A stretch of 64,000 nucleotides of DNA from Siphonodentalium dalli (lineage: Eukaryota > Mollusca > Scaphopoda > Gadilida > Siphonodentaliidae): the NCBI GenBank assembly GCA_032622095.1, contig CP136061.1, positions 171,061,107-171,125,106 of the forward strand, written 5' to 3'. A model generated the notes under the pieces. It saw nothing but the letters and a program-made list of their open reading frames with translations. It was not told the origin of the DNA and ran no database searches. Of this stretch, positions 47,822 to 61,837 are shown in pieces (the first letter of the stretch is position 1; every line of letters begins with the position of its first letter). The position numbers were made by a program, and so were the translations under genes.

Positions 47822-49291
47822 TATACTTCCATATTTTAATATGGAAGTATATTGTTATTCAATTTTTTATTTTTTTCCAATATTATTATTATTATTATTA
47901 TTCTTAGCAAATTTGTAACTCTTATATCTCTGGAAGTACAATATATAGAGATCTGGAATTTCGTACGTATATAGACCTATACTAATTCTAGGTCAATAGA
48001 CTATATAGGATATTGTCCGCCCTTGATTTACAGAGTTATCTCCCCTTTTGTGAAAAATTTGGATGCTGTATCTCGAAAAGTATGAGCAGCAGAGACTCCA
48101 AATTTGGACCACATGTACAACTCATTATGTCCTATTGGGTGAATGCATTACAATTTATATCCGCGCTTTCGCCACAGAGTTGTCGCCCATGGTTCGCAAA
48201 ACTCGATTTATTTCATATCCTACGTCTGGCTATGGCATGTAAAGTATCCAGATTTGAGATCTTCTATGCAGTTGATCATTAGCAACTTGATACGAAAAAA
48301 AGTTTTGAACAGGGACGGACTTATATTTTTGGGGTTTGGGTGGGGGCAAAATTTTCGCAATTTTTTTTTTGCGATGATTTCAACTATTTTTACTGTGGTG
48401 TATCTATAGGACGTACTAATGATCCTCCTGAAAGAATTTTGGAAATCGGTTGAAAAATGTCCAAGTTACAGACCATCGAATATTGTATTCATACATCAAT
48501 TGAGGAGAAAGTGCTTTTGACTCTATCTCCTCCTAGACGACGCACATAAACTGGATTTGGTTTATGTGAGCGTCTTGTCCATAGAGAGAAGATGAAATGG
48601 TGAAATATTGACCAAGATCCAATGAAAATTGTCCGCTCTAGGGAGGGGGGTCAAAATTTGTCAAATTTTTTTTGTCGCTGATTTGAACCAAAATTGTTGT
48701 GAAGTATCTATAAGAGGCCGTACAAGTTTGAATTTGGGCCCATATGCTTTCCAATAATCAAAGTGTTATCCGTATCCAAATCAGATGAAATTTATACTAT
48801 GCAATCTATGTCAGCCGCAAATCACAAAACTGGAAACAACTTTAAAATCCGTTGGAAACTGACGAAGTTACGGGGCCTCAAACTTAGCAGTTTGTGCCAG
48901 GGGTTGATGTTTTCCCAATCCCGTCACCCAATTTCGAGGCAGGGGTGGGGTCACGTCCAAACACTTGAGATCAACCTACACATATTAGGACAACATATAA
49001 TCACCATACTTCATATTTTCCGTCCATAAACTGCGATTCTTTCCACTCATGATTGATCCTATTATTATACTTCCATGGTGTAACCAAGGAAGTATATTGT
49101 TTTTCTACTGCGGCCGTTTTCTGTTTAATTGGAAATACTCAGAAACTAATGGGAGGAGGACCGCGAAATCTCTAGCGAATGAAGGCATCTAAGGTCTACT
49201 AAAAATAATGGTATCCGGATGTTGGTCCAATATCTTTTAACAGAGTTATGGCCCTTTTTCGATTATTTTTCATTATTATTATTATTATTAT
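47822..49291. repeat. chimeric 1470-bp satellite copy
   Basis: Bases 47822-48715 match other units. At 48716 the sequence switches from ...TATAAGAT to ...TATAAGAGGCCG and stays different until just before the hairpin at 49292. The foreign 576 bp is not random: it holds a diverged 3' block (48922) and a second hairpin (49066). The copy is therefore a 1244-bp element plus a 226-bp mini-element. The plus-strand open frame 48763-49029 lies here; I see no domain and consider it non-coding. Confidence 0.93.
49066..49291. mobile_element. 226-bp diverged mini-element with hairpin start
   Basis: Hairpin arms TATACTTCCATGG (49066-49078) and CCAAGGAAGTATA (49084-49096) pair with one mismatch around TGTAA. 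They are followed by TTGTTTTTC, a CTCAGAAACTAATGGG stretch, CAGAGTTATGGCCC and an ATT run. The order matches the first part of the satellite unit, but the sequence is strongly diverged and the modules are missing. This is interpreted as a short deletion derivative of the same family. Confidence 0.6.
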
Positions 49292-52200
49292 TATACTTCC
49301 ATATTTTAATATGGAAGTATATTGTTATTCAATTTTTTATTTTTTTCCAATATTATTATTATTATTATTATTCTTAGCAAATTTGTAACTCTTATATCTC
49401 TGGAAGTACAATATATAGAGATCTGGAATTTCGTACGTATATAGACCTATACTAATTCTAGGTCAATAGACTATATAGGATATTGTCCGCCCTTGATTTA
49501 CAGAGTTATCTCCCCTTTTGTGAAAAATTTGGATGCTGTATCTCGAAAAGTATGAGCAGCAGAGACTCCAAATTTGGACCACATGTACAACTCATTATGT
49601 CCTATTGGGTGAATGCATTACAATTTATATCCGCGCTTTCGCCACAGAGTTGTCGCCCATGGTTCGCAAAACTCGATTTATTTCATATCCTACGTCTGGC
49701 TATGGCATGTAAAGTATCCAGATTTGAGATCTTCTATGCAGTTGATCATTAGCAACTTGATACGAAAAAAAGTTTTGAACAGGGACGGACTTATATTTTT
49801 GGGGTTTGGGTGGGGGCAAAATTTTCGCAATTTTTTTTTTGCGATGATTTCAACTATTTTTACTGTGGTGTATCTATAGGACGTACTAATGATCCTCCTG
49901 AAAGAATTTTGGAAATCGGTTGAAAAATGTCCAAGTTACAGACCATCGAATATTGTATTCATACATCAATTGAGGAGAAAGTGCTTTTGACTCTATCTCC
50001 TCCTAGACGACGCACATAAACTGGATTTGGTTTATGTGAGCGTCTTGTCCATAGAGAGAAGATGAAATGGTGAAATATTGACCAAGATCCAATGAAAATT
50101 GTCCGCTCTAGGGAGGGGGGTCAAAATTTGTCAAATTTTTTTTGTCGCTGATTTGAACCAAAATTGTTGTGAAGTATCTATAAGATGTACTGAGTGTCAT
50201 TATGAGTGAATTTTATGAATCGGTTGAGAAATGTAGAAATTGTGGCCACTTCATTTTTTTCAAGTTTACAGAAAATGCACTATGAATTTAAATTCCTTCA
50301 ACCAATCGTCACGTGTTTGGTGTCATTCGATGGGGAATTTCTAGTACTTCTAAACGATTACCTACTTGCCGTATTATGTCGATAGAGGCGAGAGATATTC
50401 GAAAAGTATGAACAGAACAACATACATATTGGCCTACATTATAAAATATCGACACAATACCTCACCAAAACCCAGGTAAATATTATAGGGGCATCAAATA
50501 CGAACACAATGACGCAAAAATTAGCTAGATATCTCAAAAATTGGCCGAGATATGGCGACTTTTCTATCCACGTCACCAAATTTCGAGGCATGGGTGGAGG
50601 TCACATCAGAACGTTCAAACTGAACACAGAAATGTCAATAAACCATACTATCGACATACCAATCAATTTCGCGCGATTCCCTTATTATACTTCCATATTT
50701 TAATATGGAAGTATATTGTTATTCAATTTTTTATTTTTTTCCAATATTATTATTATTATTATTATTCTTAGCAAATTTGTAACTCTTATATCTCTGGAAG
50801 TACAATATATAGAGATCTGGAATTTCGTACGTATATAGACCTATACTAATTCTAGGTCAATAGACTATATAGGATATTGTCCGCCCTTGATTTACAGAGT
50901 TATCTCCCCTTTTGTGAAAAATTTGGATGCTGTATCTCGAAAAGTATGAGCAGCAGAGACTCCAAATTTGGACCACATGTACAACTCATTATGTCCTATT
51001 GGGTGAATGCATTACAATTTATATCCGCGCTTTCGCCACAGAGTTGTCGCCCATGGTTCGCAAAACTCGATTTATTTCATATCCTACGTCTGGCTATGGC
51101 ATGTAAAGTATCCAGATTTGAGATCTTCTATGCAGTTGATCATTAGCAACTTGATACGAAAAAAAGTTTTGAACAGGGACGGACTTATATTTTTGGGGTT
51201 TGGGTGGGGGCAAAATTTTCGCAATTTTTTTTTTGCGATGATTTCAACTATTTTTACTGTGGTGTATCTATAGGACGTACTAATGATCCTCCTGAAAGAA
51301 TTTTGGAAATCGGTTGAAAAATGTCCAAGTTACAGACCATCGAATATTGTATTCATACATCAATTGAGGAGAAAGTGCTTTTGACTCTATCTCCTCCTAG
51401 ACGACGCACATAAACTGGATTTGGTTTATGTGAGCGTCTTGTCCATAGAGAGAAGATGAAATGGTGAAATATTGACCAAGATCCAATGAAAATTGTCCGC
51501 TCTAGGGAGGGGGGTCAAAATTTGTCAAATTTTTTTTGTCGCTGATTTGAACCAAAATTGTTGTGAAGTATCTATAAGATGTACTGAGTGTCATTATGAG
51601 TGAATTTTATGAATCGGTTGAGAAATGTAGAAATTGTGGCCACTTCATTTTTTTCAAGTTTACAGAAAATGCACTATGAATTTAAATTCCTTCAACCAAT
51701 CGTCACGTGTTTGGTGTCATTCGATGGGGAATTTCTAGTACTTCTAAACGATTACCTACTTGCCGTATTATGTCGATAGAGGCGAGAGATATTCGAAAAG
51801 TATGAACAGAACAACATACATATTGGCCTACATTATAAAATATCGACACAATACCTCACCAAAACCCAGGTAAATATTATAGGGGCATCAAATACGAACA
51901 CAATGACGCAAAAATTAGCTAGATATCTCAAAAATTGGCCGAGATATGGCGACTTTTCTATCCACGTCACCAAATTTCGAGGCATGGGTGGAGGTCACAT
52001 CAGAACGTTCAAACTGAACACAGAAATGTCAATAAACCATACTATCGACATACCAATCAATTTCGCGCGATTCCCTTATTATACTTCCATATTTTAATAT
52101 GGAAGTATATTGTTATTCAATTTTTTATTTTTTTCCAATATTATTATTATTATTATTATTCTTAGCAAATTTGTAACTCTTATATCTCTGGAAGTACAAT

Positions 52201-53473
52201 ATATAGAGATCTGGAATTTCGTACGTATATAGACCTATACTAATTCTAGGTCAATAGACTATATAGGATATTGTCCGCCCTTGATTTACAGAGTTATCTC
52301 CCCTTTTGTGAAAAATTTGGATGCTGTATCTCGAAAAGTATGAGCAGCAGAGACTCCAAATTTGGACCACATGTACAACTCATTATGTCCTATTGGGTGA
52401 ATGCATTACAATTTATATCCGCGCTTTCGCCACAGAGTTGTCGCCCATGGTTCGCAAAACTCGATTTATTTCATATCCTACGTCTGGCTATGGCATGTAA
52501 AGTATCCAGATTTGAGATCTTCTATGCAGTTGATCATTAGCAACTTGATACGAAAAAAAGTTTTGAACAGGGACGGACTTATATTTTTGGGGTTTGGGTG
52601 GGGGCAAAATTTTCGCAATTTTTTTTTTGCGATGATTTCAACTATTTTTACTGTGGTGTATCTATAGGACGTACTAATGATCCTCCTGAAAGAATTTTGG
52701 AAATCGGTTGAAAAATGTCCAAGTTACAGACCATCGAATATTGTATTCATACATCAATTGAGGAGAAAGTGCTTTTGACTCTATCTCCTCCTAGACGACG
52801 CACATAAACTGGATTTGGTTTATGTGAGCGTCTTGTCCATAGAGAGAAGATGAAATGGTGAAATATTGACCAAGATCCAATGAAAATTGTCCGCTCTAGG
52901 GAGGGGGGTCAAAATTTGTCAAATTTTTTTTGTCGCTGATTTGAACCAAAATTGTTGTGAAGTATCTATAAGATGTACTGAGTGTCATTATGAGTGAATT
53001 TTATGAATCGGTTGAGAAATGTAGAAATTGTGGCCACTTCATTTTTTTCAAGTTTACAGAAAATGCACTATGAATTTAAATTCCTTCAACCAATCGTCAC
53101 GTGTTTGGTGTCATTCGATGGGGAATTTCTAGTACTTCTAAACGATTACCTACTTGCCGTATTATGTCGATAGAGGCGAGAGATATTCGAAAAGTATGAA
53201 CAGAACAACATACATATTGGCCTACATTATAAAATATCGACACAATACCTCACCAAAACCCAGGTAAATATTATAGGGGCATCAAATACGAACACAATGA
53301 CGCAAAAATTAGCTAGATATCTCAAAAATTGGCCGAGATATGGCGACTTTTCTATCCACGTCACCAAATTTCGAGGCATGGGTGGAGGTCACATCAGAAC
53401 GTTCAAACTGAACACAGAAATGTCAATAAACCATACTATCGACATACCAATCAATTTCGCGCGATTCCCTTAT

Positions 53474-54867
53474 TATACTTCCATATTTTAATATGGAAGT
53501 ATATTGTTATTCAATTTTTTATTTTTTTCCAATATTATTATTATTATTATTATTCTTAGCAAATTTGTAACTCTTATATCTCTGGAAGTACAATATATAG
53601 AGATCTGGAATTTCGTACGTATATAGACCTATACTAATTCTAGGTCAATAGACTATATAGGATATTGTCCGCCCTTGATTTACAGAGTTATCTCCCCTTT
53701 TGTGAAAAATTTGGATGCTGTATCTCGAAAAGTATGAGCAGCAGAGACTCCAAATTTGGACCACATGTACAACTCATTATGTCCTATTGGGTGAATGCAT
53801 TACAATTTATATCCGCGCTTTCGCCACAGAGTTGTCGCCCATGGTTCGCAAAACTCGATTTATTTCATATCCTACGTCTGGCTATGGCATGTAAAGTATC
53901 CAGATTTGAGATCTTCTATGCAGTTGATCATTAGCAACTTGATACGAAAAAAAGTTTTGAACAGGGACGGACTTATATTTTTGGGGTTTGGGTGGGGGCA
54001 AAATTTTCGCAATTTTTTTTTTGCGATGATTTCAACTATTTTTACTGTGGTGTATCTATAGGACGTACTAATGATCCTCCTGAAAGAATTTTGGAAATCG
54101 GTTGAAAAATGTCCAAGTTACAGACCATCGAATATTGTATTCATACATCAATTGAGGAGAAAGTGCTTTTGACTCAATCTCCTCCTAGACGACGCACATA
54201 AACTGGATTTGGTTTATGTGAGCGTCTTGTCCATAGAGAGAAGATGAAATGGTGAAATATTGACCAAGATCCAATGAAAATTGTCCGCTCTAGGGAGGGG
54301 GGTCAAAATTTGTCAAATTTTTTTTGTCGCTGATTTGAACCAAAATTGTTGTGAAGTATCTATAAGATGTACTGAGTGTCATTATGAGTGAATTTTATGA
54401 ATCGGTTGAGAAATGTAGAAATTGTGGCCACTTCATTTTTTTCAAGTTTACAGAAAATGCACTATGAATTTAAATTCCTTCAACCAATCGTCACGTGTTT
54501 GGTGTCATTCGATGGGGAATTTCTAGTACTTCTAAACGATTACCTACTTGCCGTATTATGTCGATAGAGGCGAGAGATATTCGAAAAGTATGAACAGAAC
54601 AACATACATATTGGCCTACATTATAAAATATCGACACAATACCTCACCAAAACCCAGGTAAATATTATAGGGGCATCAAATACGAACACAATGACGCAAA
54701 AATTAGCTAGATATCTCAAAAATTGGCCGAGATATGGCGACTTTTCTATCCACGTCACCAAATTTCGAGGCATGGGTGGAGGTCACATCAGAACGTTCAA
54801 ACTGAACACAGAAATGTCAATAAACCATACTATCGACATACCAATCAATTTCGCGCGATTCCCTTAT
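53474..54867. repeat. satellite unit with private base change
   Basis: At 54176 this copy reads GACTCAATCTCC where the others read GACTCTATCTCC (T to A). This is one of only three differences I saw among the regular copies, so it is a useful marker for read-level checking. Confidence 0.85.
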
Positions 54868-57655
54868 TATACTTCCATATTTTAATATGGAAGTATATTG
54901 TTATTCAATTTTTTATTTTTTTCCAATATTATTATTATTATTATTATTCTTAGCAAATTTGTAACTCTTATATCTCTGGAAGTACAATATATAGAGATCT
55001 GGAATTTCGTACGTATATAGACCTATACTAATTCTAGGTCAATAGACTATATAGGATATTGTCCGCCCTTGATTTACAGAGTTATCTCCCCTTTTGTGAA
55101 AAATTTGGATGCTGTATCTCGAAAAGTATGAGCAGCAGAGACTCCAAATTTGGACCACATGTACAACTCATTATGTCCTATTGGGTGAATGCATTACAAT
55201 TTATATCCGCGCTTTCGCCACAGAGTTGTCGCCCATGGTTCGCAAAACTCGATTTATTTCATATCCTACGTCTGGCTATGGCATGTAAAGTATCCAGATT
55301 TGAGATCTTCTATGCAGTTGATCATTAGCAACTTGATACGAAAAAAAGTTTTGAACAGGGACGGACTTATATTTTTGGGGTTTGGGTGGGGGCAAAATTT
55401 TCGCAATTTTTTTTTTGCGATGATTTCAACTATTTTTACTGTGGTGTATCTATAGGACGTACTAATGATCCTCCTGAAAGAATTTTGGAAATCGGTTGAA
55501 AAATGTCCAAGTTACAGACCATCGAATATTGTATTCATACATCAATTGAGGAGAAAGTGCTTTTGACTCTATCTCCTCCTAGACGACGCACATAAACTGG
55601 ATTTGGTTTATGTGAGCGTCTTGTCCATAGAGAGAAGATGAAATGGTGAAATATTGACCAAGATCCAATGAAAATTGTCCGCTCTAGGGAGGGGGGTCAA
55701 AATTTGTCAAATTTTTTTTGTCGCTGATTTGAACCAAAATTGTTGTGAAGTATCTATAAGATGTACTGAGTGTCATTATGAGTGAATTTTATGAATCGGT
55801 TGAGAAATGTAGAAATTGTGGCCACTTCATTTTTTTCAAGTTTACAGAAAATGCACTATGAATTTAAATTCCTTCAACCAATCGTCACGTGTTTGGTGTC
55901 ATTCGATGGGGAATTTCTAGTACTTCTAAACGATTACCTACTTGCCGTATTATGTCGATAGAGGCGAGAGATATTCGAAAAGTATGAACAGAACAACATA
56001 CATATTGGCCTACATTATAAAATATCGACACAATACCTCACCAAAACCCAGGTAAATATTATAGGGGCATCAAATACGAACACAATGACGCAAAAATTAG
56101 CTAGATATCTCAAAAATTGGCCGAGATATGGCGACTTTTCTATCCACGTCACCAAATTTCGAGGCATGGGTGGAGGTCACATCAGAACGTTCAAACTGAA
56201 CACAGAAATGTCAATAAACCATACTATCGACATACCAATCAATTTCGCGCGATTCCCTTATTATACTTCCATATTTTAATATGGAAGTATATTGTTATTC
56301 AATTTTTTATTTTTTTCCAATATTATTATTATTATTATTATTCTTAGCAAATTTGTAACTCTTATATCTCTGGAAGTACAATATATAGAGATCTGGAATT
56401 TCGTACGTATATAGACCTATACTAATTCTAGGTCAATAGACTATATAGGATATTGTCCGCCCTTGATTTACAGAGTTATCTCCCCTTTTGTGAAAAATTT
56501 GGATGCTGTATCTCGAAAAGTATGAGCAGCAGAGACTCCAAATTTGGACCACATGTACAACTCATTATGTCCTATTGGGTGAATGCATTACAATTTATAT
56601 CCGCGCTTTCGCCACAGAGTTGTCGCCCATGGTTCGCAAAACTCGATTTATTTCATATCCTACGTCTGGCTATGGCATGTAAAGTATCCAGATTTGAGAT
56701 CTTCTATGCAGTTGATCATTAGCAACTTGATACGAAAAAAAGTTTTGAACAGGGACGGACTTATATTTTTGGGGTTTGGGTGGGGGCAAAATTTTCGCAA
56801 TTTTTTTTTTGCGATGATTTCAACTATTTTTACTGTGGTGTATCTATAGGACGTACTAATGATCCTCCTGAAAGAATTTTGGAAATCGGTTGAAAAATGT
56901 CCAAGTTACAGACCATCGAATATTGTATTCATACATCAATTGAGGAGAAAGTGCTTTTGACTCTATCTCCTCCTAGACGACGCACATAAACTGGATTTGG
57001 TTTATGTGAGCGTCTTGTCCATAGAGAGAAGATGAAATGGTGAAATATTGACCAAGATCCAATGAAAATTGTCCGCTCTAGGGAGGGGGGTCAAAATTTG
57101 TCAAATTTTTTTTGTCGCTGATTTGAACCAAAATTGTTGTGAAGTATCTATAAGATGTACTGAGTGTCATTATGAGTGAATTTTATGAATCGGTTGAGAA
57201 ATGTAGAAATTGTGGCCACTTCATTTTTTTCAAGTTTACAGAAAATGCACTATGAATTTAAATTCCTTCAACCAATCGTCACGTGTTTGGTGTCATTCGA
57301 TGGGGAATTTCTAGTACTTCTAAACGATTACCTACTTGCCGTATTATGTCGATAGAGGCGAGAGATATTCGAAAAGTATGAACAGAACAACATACATATT
57401 GGCCTACATTATAAAATATCGACACAATACCTCACCAAAACCCAGGTAAATATTATAGGGGCATCAAATACGAACACAATGACGCAAAAATTAGCTAGAT
57501 ATCTCAAAAATTGGCCGAGATATGGCGACTTTTCTATCCACGTCACCAAATTTCGAGGCATGGGTGGAGGTCACATCAGAACGTTCAAACTGAACACAGA
57601 AATGTCAATAAACCATACTATCGACATACCAATCAATTTCGCGCGATTCCCTTAT

Positions 57656-59049
57656 TATACTTCCATATTTTAATATGGAAGTATATTGTTATTCAATTTT
57701 TTATTTTTTTCCAATATTATTATTATTATTATTATTCTTAGCAAATTTGTAACTCTTATATCTCTGGAAGTACAATATATAGAGATCTGGAATTTCGTAC
57801 GTATATAGACCTATACTAATTCTAGGTCAATAGACTATATAGGATATTGTCCGCCCTTGATTTACAGAGTTATCTCCCCTTTTGTGAAAAATTTGGATGC
57901 TGTATCTCGAAAAGTATGAGCAGCAGAGACTCCAAATTTGGACCACATGTACAACTCATTATGTCCTATTGGGTGAATGCATTACAATTTATATCCGCGC
58001 TTTCGCCACAGAGTTGTCGCCCATGGTTCGCAAAACTCGATTTATTTCATATCCTACGTCTGGCTATGGCATGTAAAGTATCCAGATTTGAGATCTTCTA
58101 TGCAGTTGATCATTAGCAACTTGATACGAAAAAAAGTTTTGAACAGGGACGGACTTATATTTTTGGGGTTTGGGTGGGGGCAAAATTTTCGCAATTTTTT
58201 TTTTGCGATGATTTCAACTATTTTTACTGTGGTGTATCTATAGGACGTACTAATGATCCTCCTGAAAGAATTTTGGAAATCGGTTGAAAAATGTCCAAGT
58301 TACAGACCATCGAATATTGTATTCATACATCAATTGAGGAGAAAGTGCTTTTGACTCTATCTCCTCCTAGACGACGCACATAAACTGGATTTGGTTTATG
58401 TGAGCGTCTTGTCCATAGAGAGAAGATGAAATGGTGAAATATTGACCAAGATCCAATGAAAATTGTCCGCTCTAGGGAGGGGGGTCAAAATTTGTCAAAT
58501 TTTATTTGTCGCTGATTTGAACCAAAATTGTTGTGAAGTATCTATAAGATGTACTGAGTGTCATTATGAGTGAATTTTATGAATCGGTTGAGAAATGTAG
58601 AAATTGTGGCCACTTCATTTTTTTCAAGTTTACAGAAAATGCACTATGAATTTAAATTCCTTCAACCAATCGTCACGTGTTTGGTGTCATTCGATGGGGA
58701 ATTTCTAGTACTTCTAAACGATTACCTACTTGCCGTATTATGTCGATAGAGGCGAGAGATATTCGAAAAGTATGAACAGAACAACATACATATTGGCCTA
58801 CATTATAAAATATCGACACAATACCTCACCAAAACCCAGGTAAATATTATAGGGGCATCAAATACGAACACAATGACGCAAAAATTAGCTAGATATCTCA
58901 AAAATTGGCCGAGATATGGCGACTTTTCTATCCACGTCACCAAATTTCGAGGCATGGGTGGAGGTCACATCAGAACGTTCAAACTGAACACAGAAATGTC
59001 AATAAACCATACTATCGACATACCAATCAATTTCGCGCGATTCCCTTAT
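57656..59049. repeat. satellite unit with variant shared with the copy two units downstream
   Basis: At 58504 the T run reads TTTTATTTGTCGC instead of uninterrupted T. The same change recurs at 61292, exactly two units (2788 bp) away, while the copy between (59050-60443) has the common form. Confidence 0.85.
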
Positions 59050-60443
59050 TATACTTCCATATTTTAATATGGAAGTATATTGTTATTCAATTTTTTATTT
59101 TTTTCCAATATTATTATTATTATTATTATTCTTAGCAAATTTGTAACTCTTATATCTCTGGAAGTACAATATATAGAGATCTGGAATTTCGTACGTATAT
59201 AGACCTATACTAATTCTAGGTCAATAGACTATATAGGATATTGTCCGCCCTTGATTTACAGAGTTATCTCCCCTTTTGTGAAAAATTTGGATGCTGTATC
59301 TCGAAAAGTATGAGCAGCAGAGACTCCAAATTTGGACCACATGTACAACTCATTATGTCCTATTGGGTGAATGCATTACAATTTATATCCGCGCTTTCGC
59401 CACAGAGTTGTCGCCCATGGTTCGCAAAACTCGATTTATTTCATATCCTACGTCTGGCTATGGCATGTAAAGTATCCAGATTTGAGATCTTCTATGCAGT
59501 TGATCATTAGCAACTTGATACGAAAAAAAGTTTTGAACAGGGACGGACTTATATTTTTGGGGTTTGGGTGGGGGCAAAATTTTCGCAATTTTTTTTTTGC
59601 GATGATTTCAACTATTTTTACTGTGGTGTATCTATAGGACGTACTAATGATCCTCCTGAAAGAATTTTGGAAATCGGTTGAAAAATGTCCAAGTTACAGA
59701 CCATCGAATATTGTATTCATACATCAATTGAGGAGAAAGTGCTTTTGACTCTATCTCCTCCTAGACGACGCACATAAACTGGATTTGGTTTATGTGAGCG
59801 TCTTGTCCATAGAGAGAAGATGAAATGGTGAAATATTGACCAAGATCCAATGAAAATTGTCCGCTCTAGGGAGGGGGGTCAAAATTTGTCAAATTTTTTT
59901 TGTCGCTGATTTGAACCAAAATTGTTGTGAAGTATCTATAAGATGTACTGAGTGTCATTATGAGTGAATTTTATGAATCGGTTGAGAAATGTAGAAATTG
60001 TGGCCACTTCATTTTTTTCAAGTTTACAGAAAATGCACTATGAATTTAAATTCCTTCAACCAATCGTCACGTGTTTGGTGTCATTCGATGGGGAATTTCT
60101 AGTACTTCTAAACGATTACCTACTTGCCGTATTATGTCGATAGAGGCGAGAGATATTCGAAAAGTATGAACAGAACAACATACATATTGGCCTACATTAT
60201 AAAATATCGACACAATACCTCACCAAAACCCAGGTAAATATTATAGGGGCATCAAATACGAACACAATGACGCAAAAATTAGCTAGATATCTCAAAAATT
60301 GGCCGAGATATGGCGACTTTTCTATCCACGTCACCAAATTTCGAGGCATGGGTGGAGGTCACATCAGAACGTTCAAACTGAACACAGAAATGTCAATAAA
60401 CCATACTATCGACATACCAATCAATTTCGCGCGATTCCCTTAT

Positions 60444-61837
60444 TATACTTCCATATTTTAATATGGAAGTATATTGTTATTCAATTTTTTATTTTTTTCC
60501 AATATTATTATTATTATTATTATTCTTAGCAAATTTGTAACTCTTATATCTCTGGAAGTACAATATATAGAGATCTGGAATTTCGTACGTATATAGACCT
60601 ATACTAATTCTAGGTCAATAGACTATATAGGATATTGTCCGCCCTTGATTTACAGAGTTATCTCCCCTTTTGTGAAAAATTTGGATGCTGTATCTCGAAA
60701 AGTATGAGCAGCAGAGACTCCAAATTTGGACCACATGTACAACTCATTATGTCCTATTGGGTGAATGCATTACAATTTATATCCGCGCTTTCGCCACAGA
60801 GTTGTCGCCCATGGTTCGCAAAACTCGATTTATTTCATATCCTACGTCTGGCTATGGCATGTAAAGTATCCAGATTTGAGATCTTCTATGCAGTTGATCA
60901 TTAGCAACTTGATACGAAAAAAAGTTTTGAACAGGGACGGACTTATATTTTTGGGGTTTGGGTGGGGGCAAAATTTTCGCAATTTTTTTTTTGCGATGAT
61001 TTCAACTATTTTTACTGTGGTGTATCTATAGGACGTACTAATGATCCTCCTGAAAGAATTTTGGAAATCGGTTGAAAAATGTCCAAGTTACAGACCATCG
61101 AATATTGTATTCATACATCAATTGAGGAGAAAGTGCTTTTGACTCTATCTCCTCCTAGACGACGCACATAAACTGGATTTGGTTTATGTGAGCGTCTTGT
61201 CCATAGAGAGAAGATGAAATGGTGAAATATTGACCAAGATCCAATGAAAATTGTCCGCTCTAGGGAGGGGGGTCAAAATTTGTCAAATTTTATTTGTCGC
61301 TGATTTGAACCAAAATTGTTGTGAAGTATCTATAAGATGTACTGAGTGTCATTATGAGTGAATTTTATGAATCGGTTGAGAAATGTAGAAATTGTGGCCA
61401 CTTCATTTTTTTCAAGTTTACAGAAAATGCACTATGAATTTAAATTCCTTCAACCAATCGTCACGTGTTTGGTGTCATTCGATGGGGAATTTCTAGTACT
61501 TCTAAACGATTACCTACTTGCCGTATTATGTCGATAGAGGCGAGAGATATTCGAAAAGTATGAACAGAACAACATACATATTGGCCTACATTATAAAATA
61601 TCGACACAATACCTCACCAAAACCCAGGTAAATATTATAGGGGCATCAAATACGAACACAATGACGCAAAAATTAGCTAGATATCTCAAAAATTGGCCGA
61701 GATATGGCGACTTTTCTATCCACGTCACCAAATTTCGAGGCATGGGTGGAGGTCACATCAGAACGTTCAAACTGAACACAGAAATGTCAATAAACCATAC
61801 TATCGACATACCAATCAATTTCGCGCGATTCCCTTAT
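60444..61837. repeat. satellite unit sharing the T-run variant
   Basis: It carries the A at 61292 inside the T run that is also seen at 58504, and otherwise looks identical to the array consensus. Confidence 0.85.

Noticed and set aside
48763-49029. Plus-strand 88-codon frame in the chimeric copy
   Set aside because: It lies in diverged repeat sequence, has no homologous frame in the regular copies and no recognisable domain.
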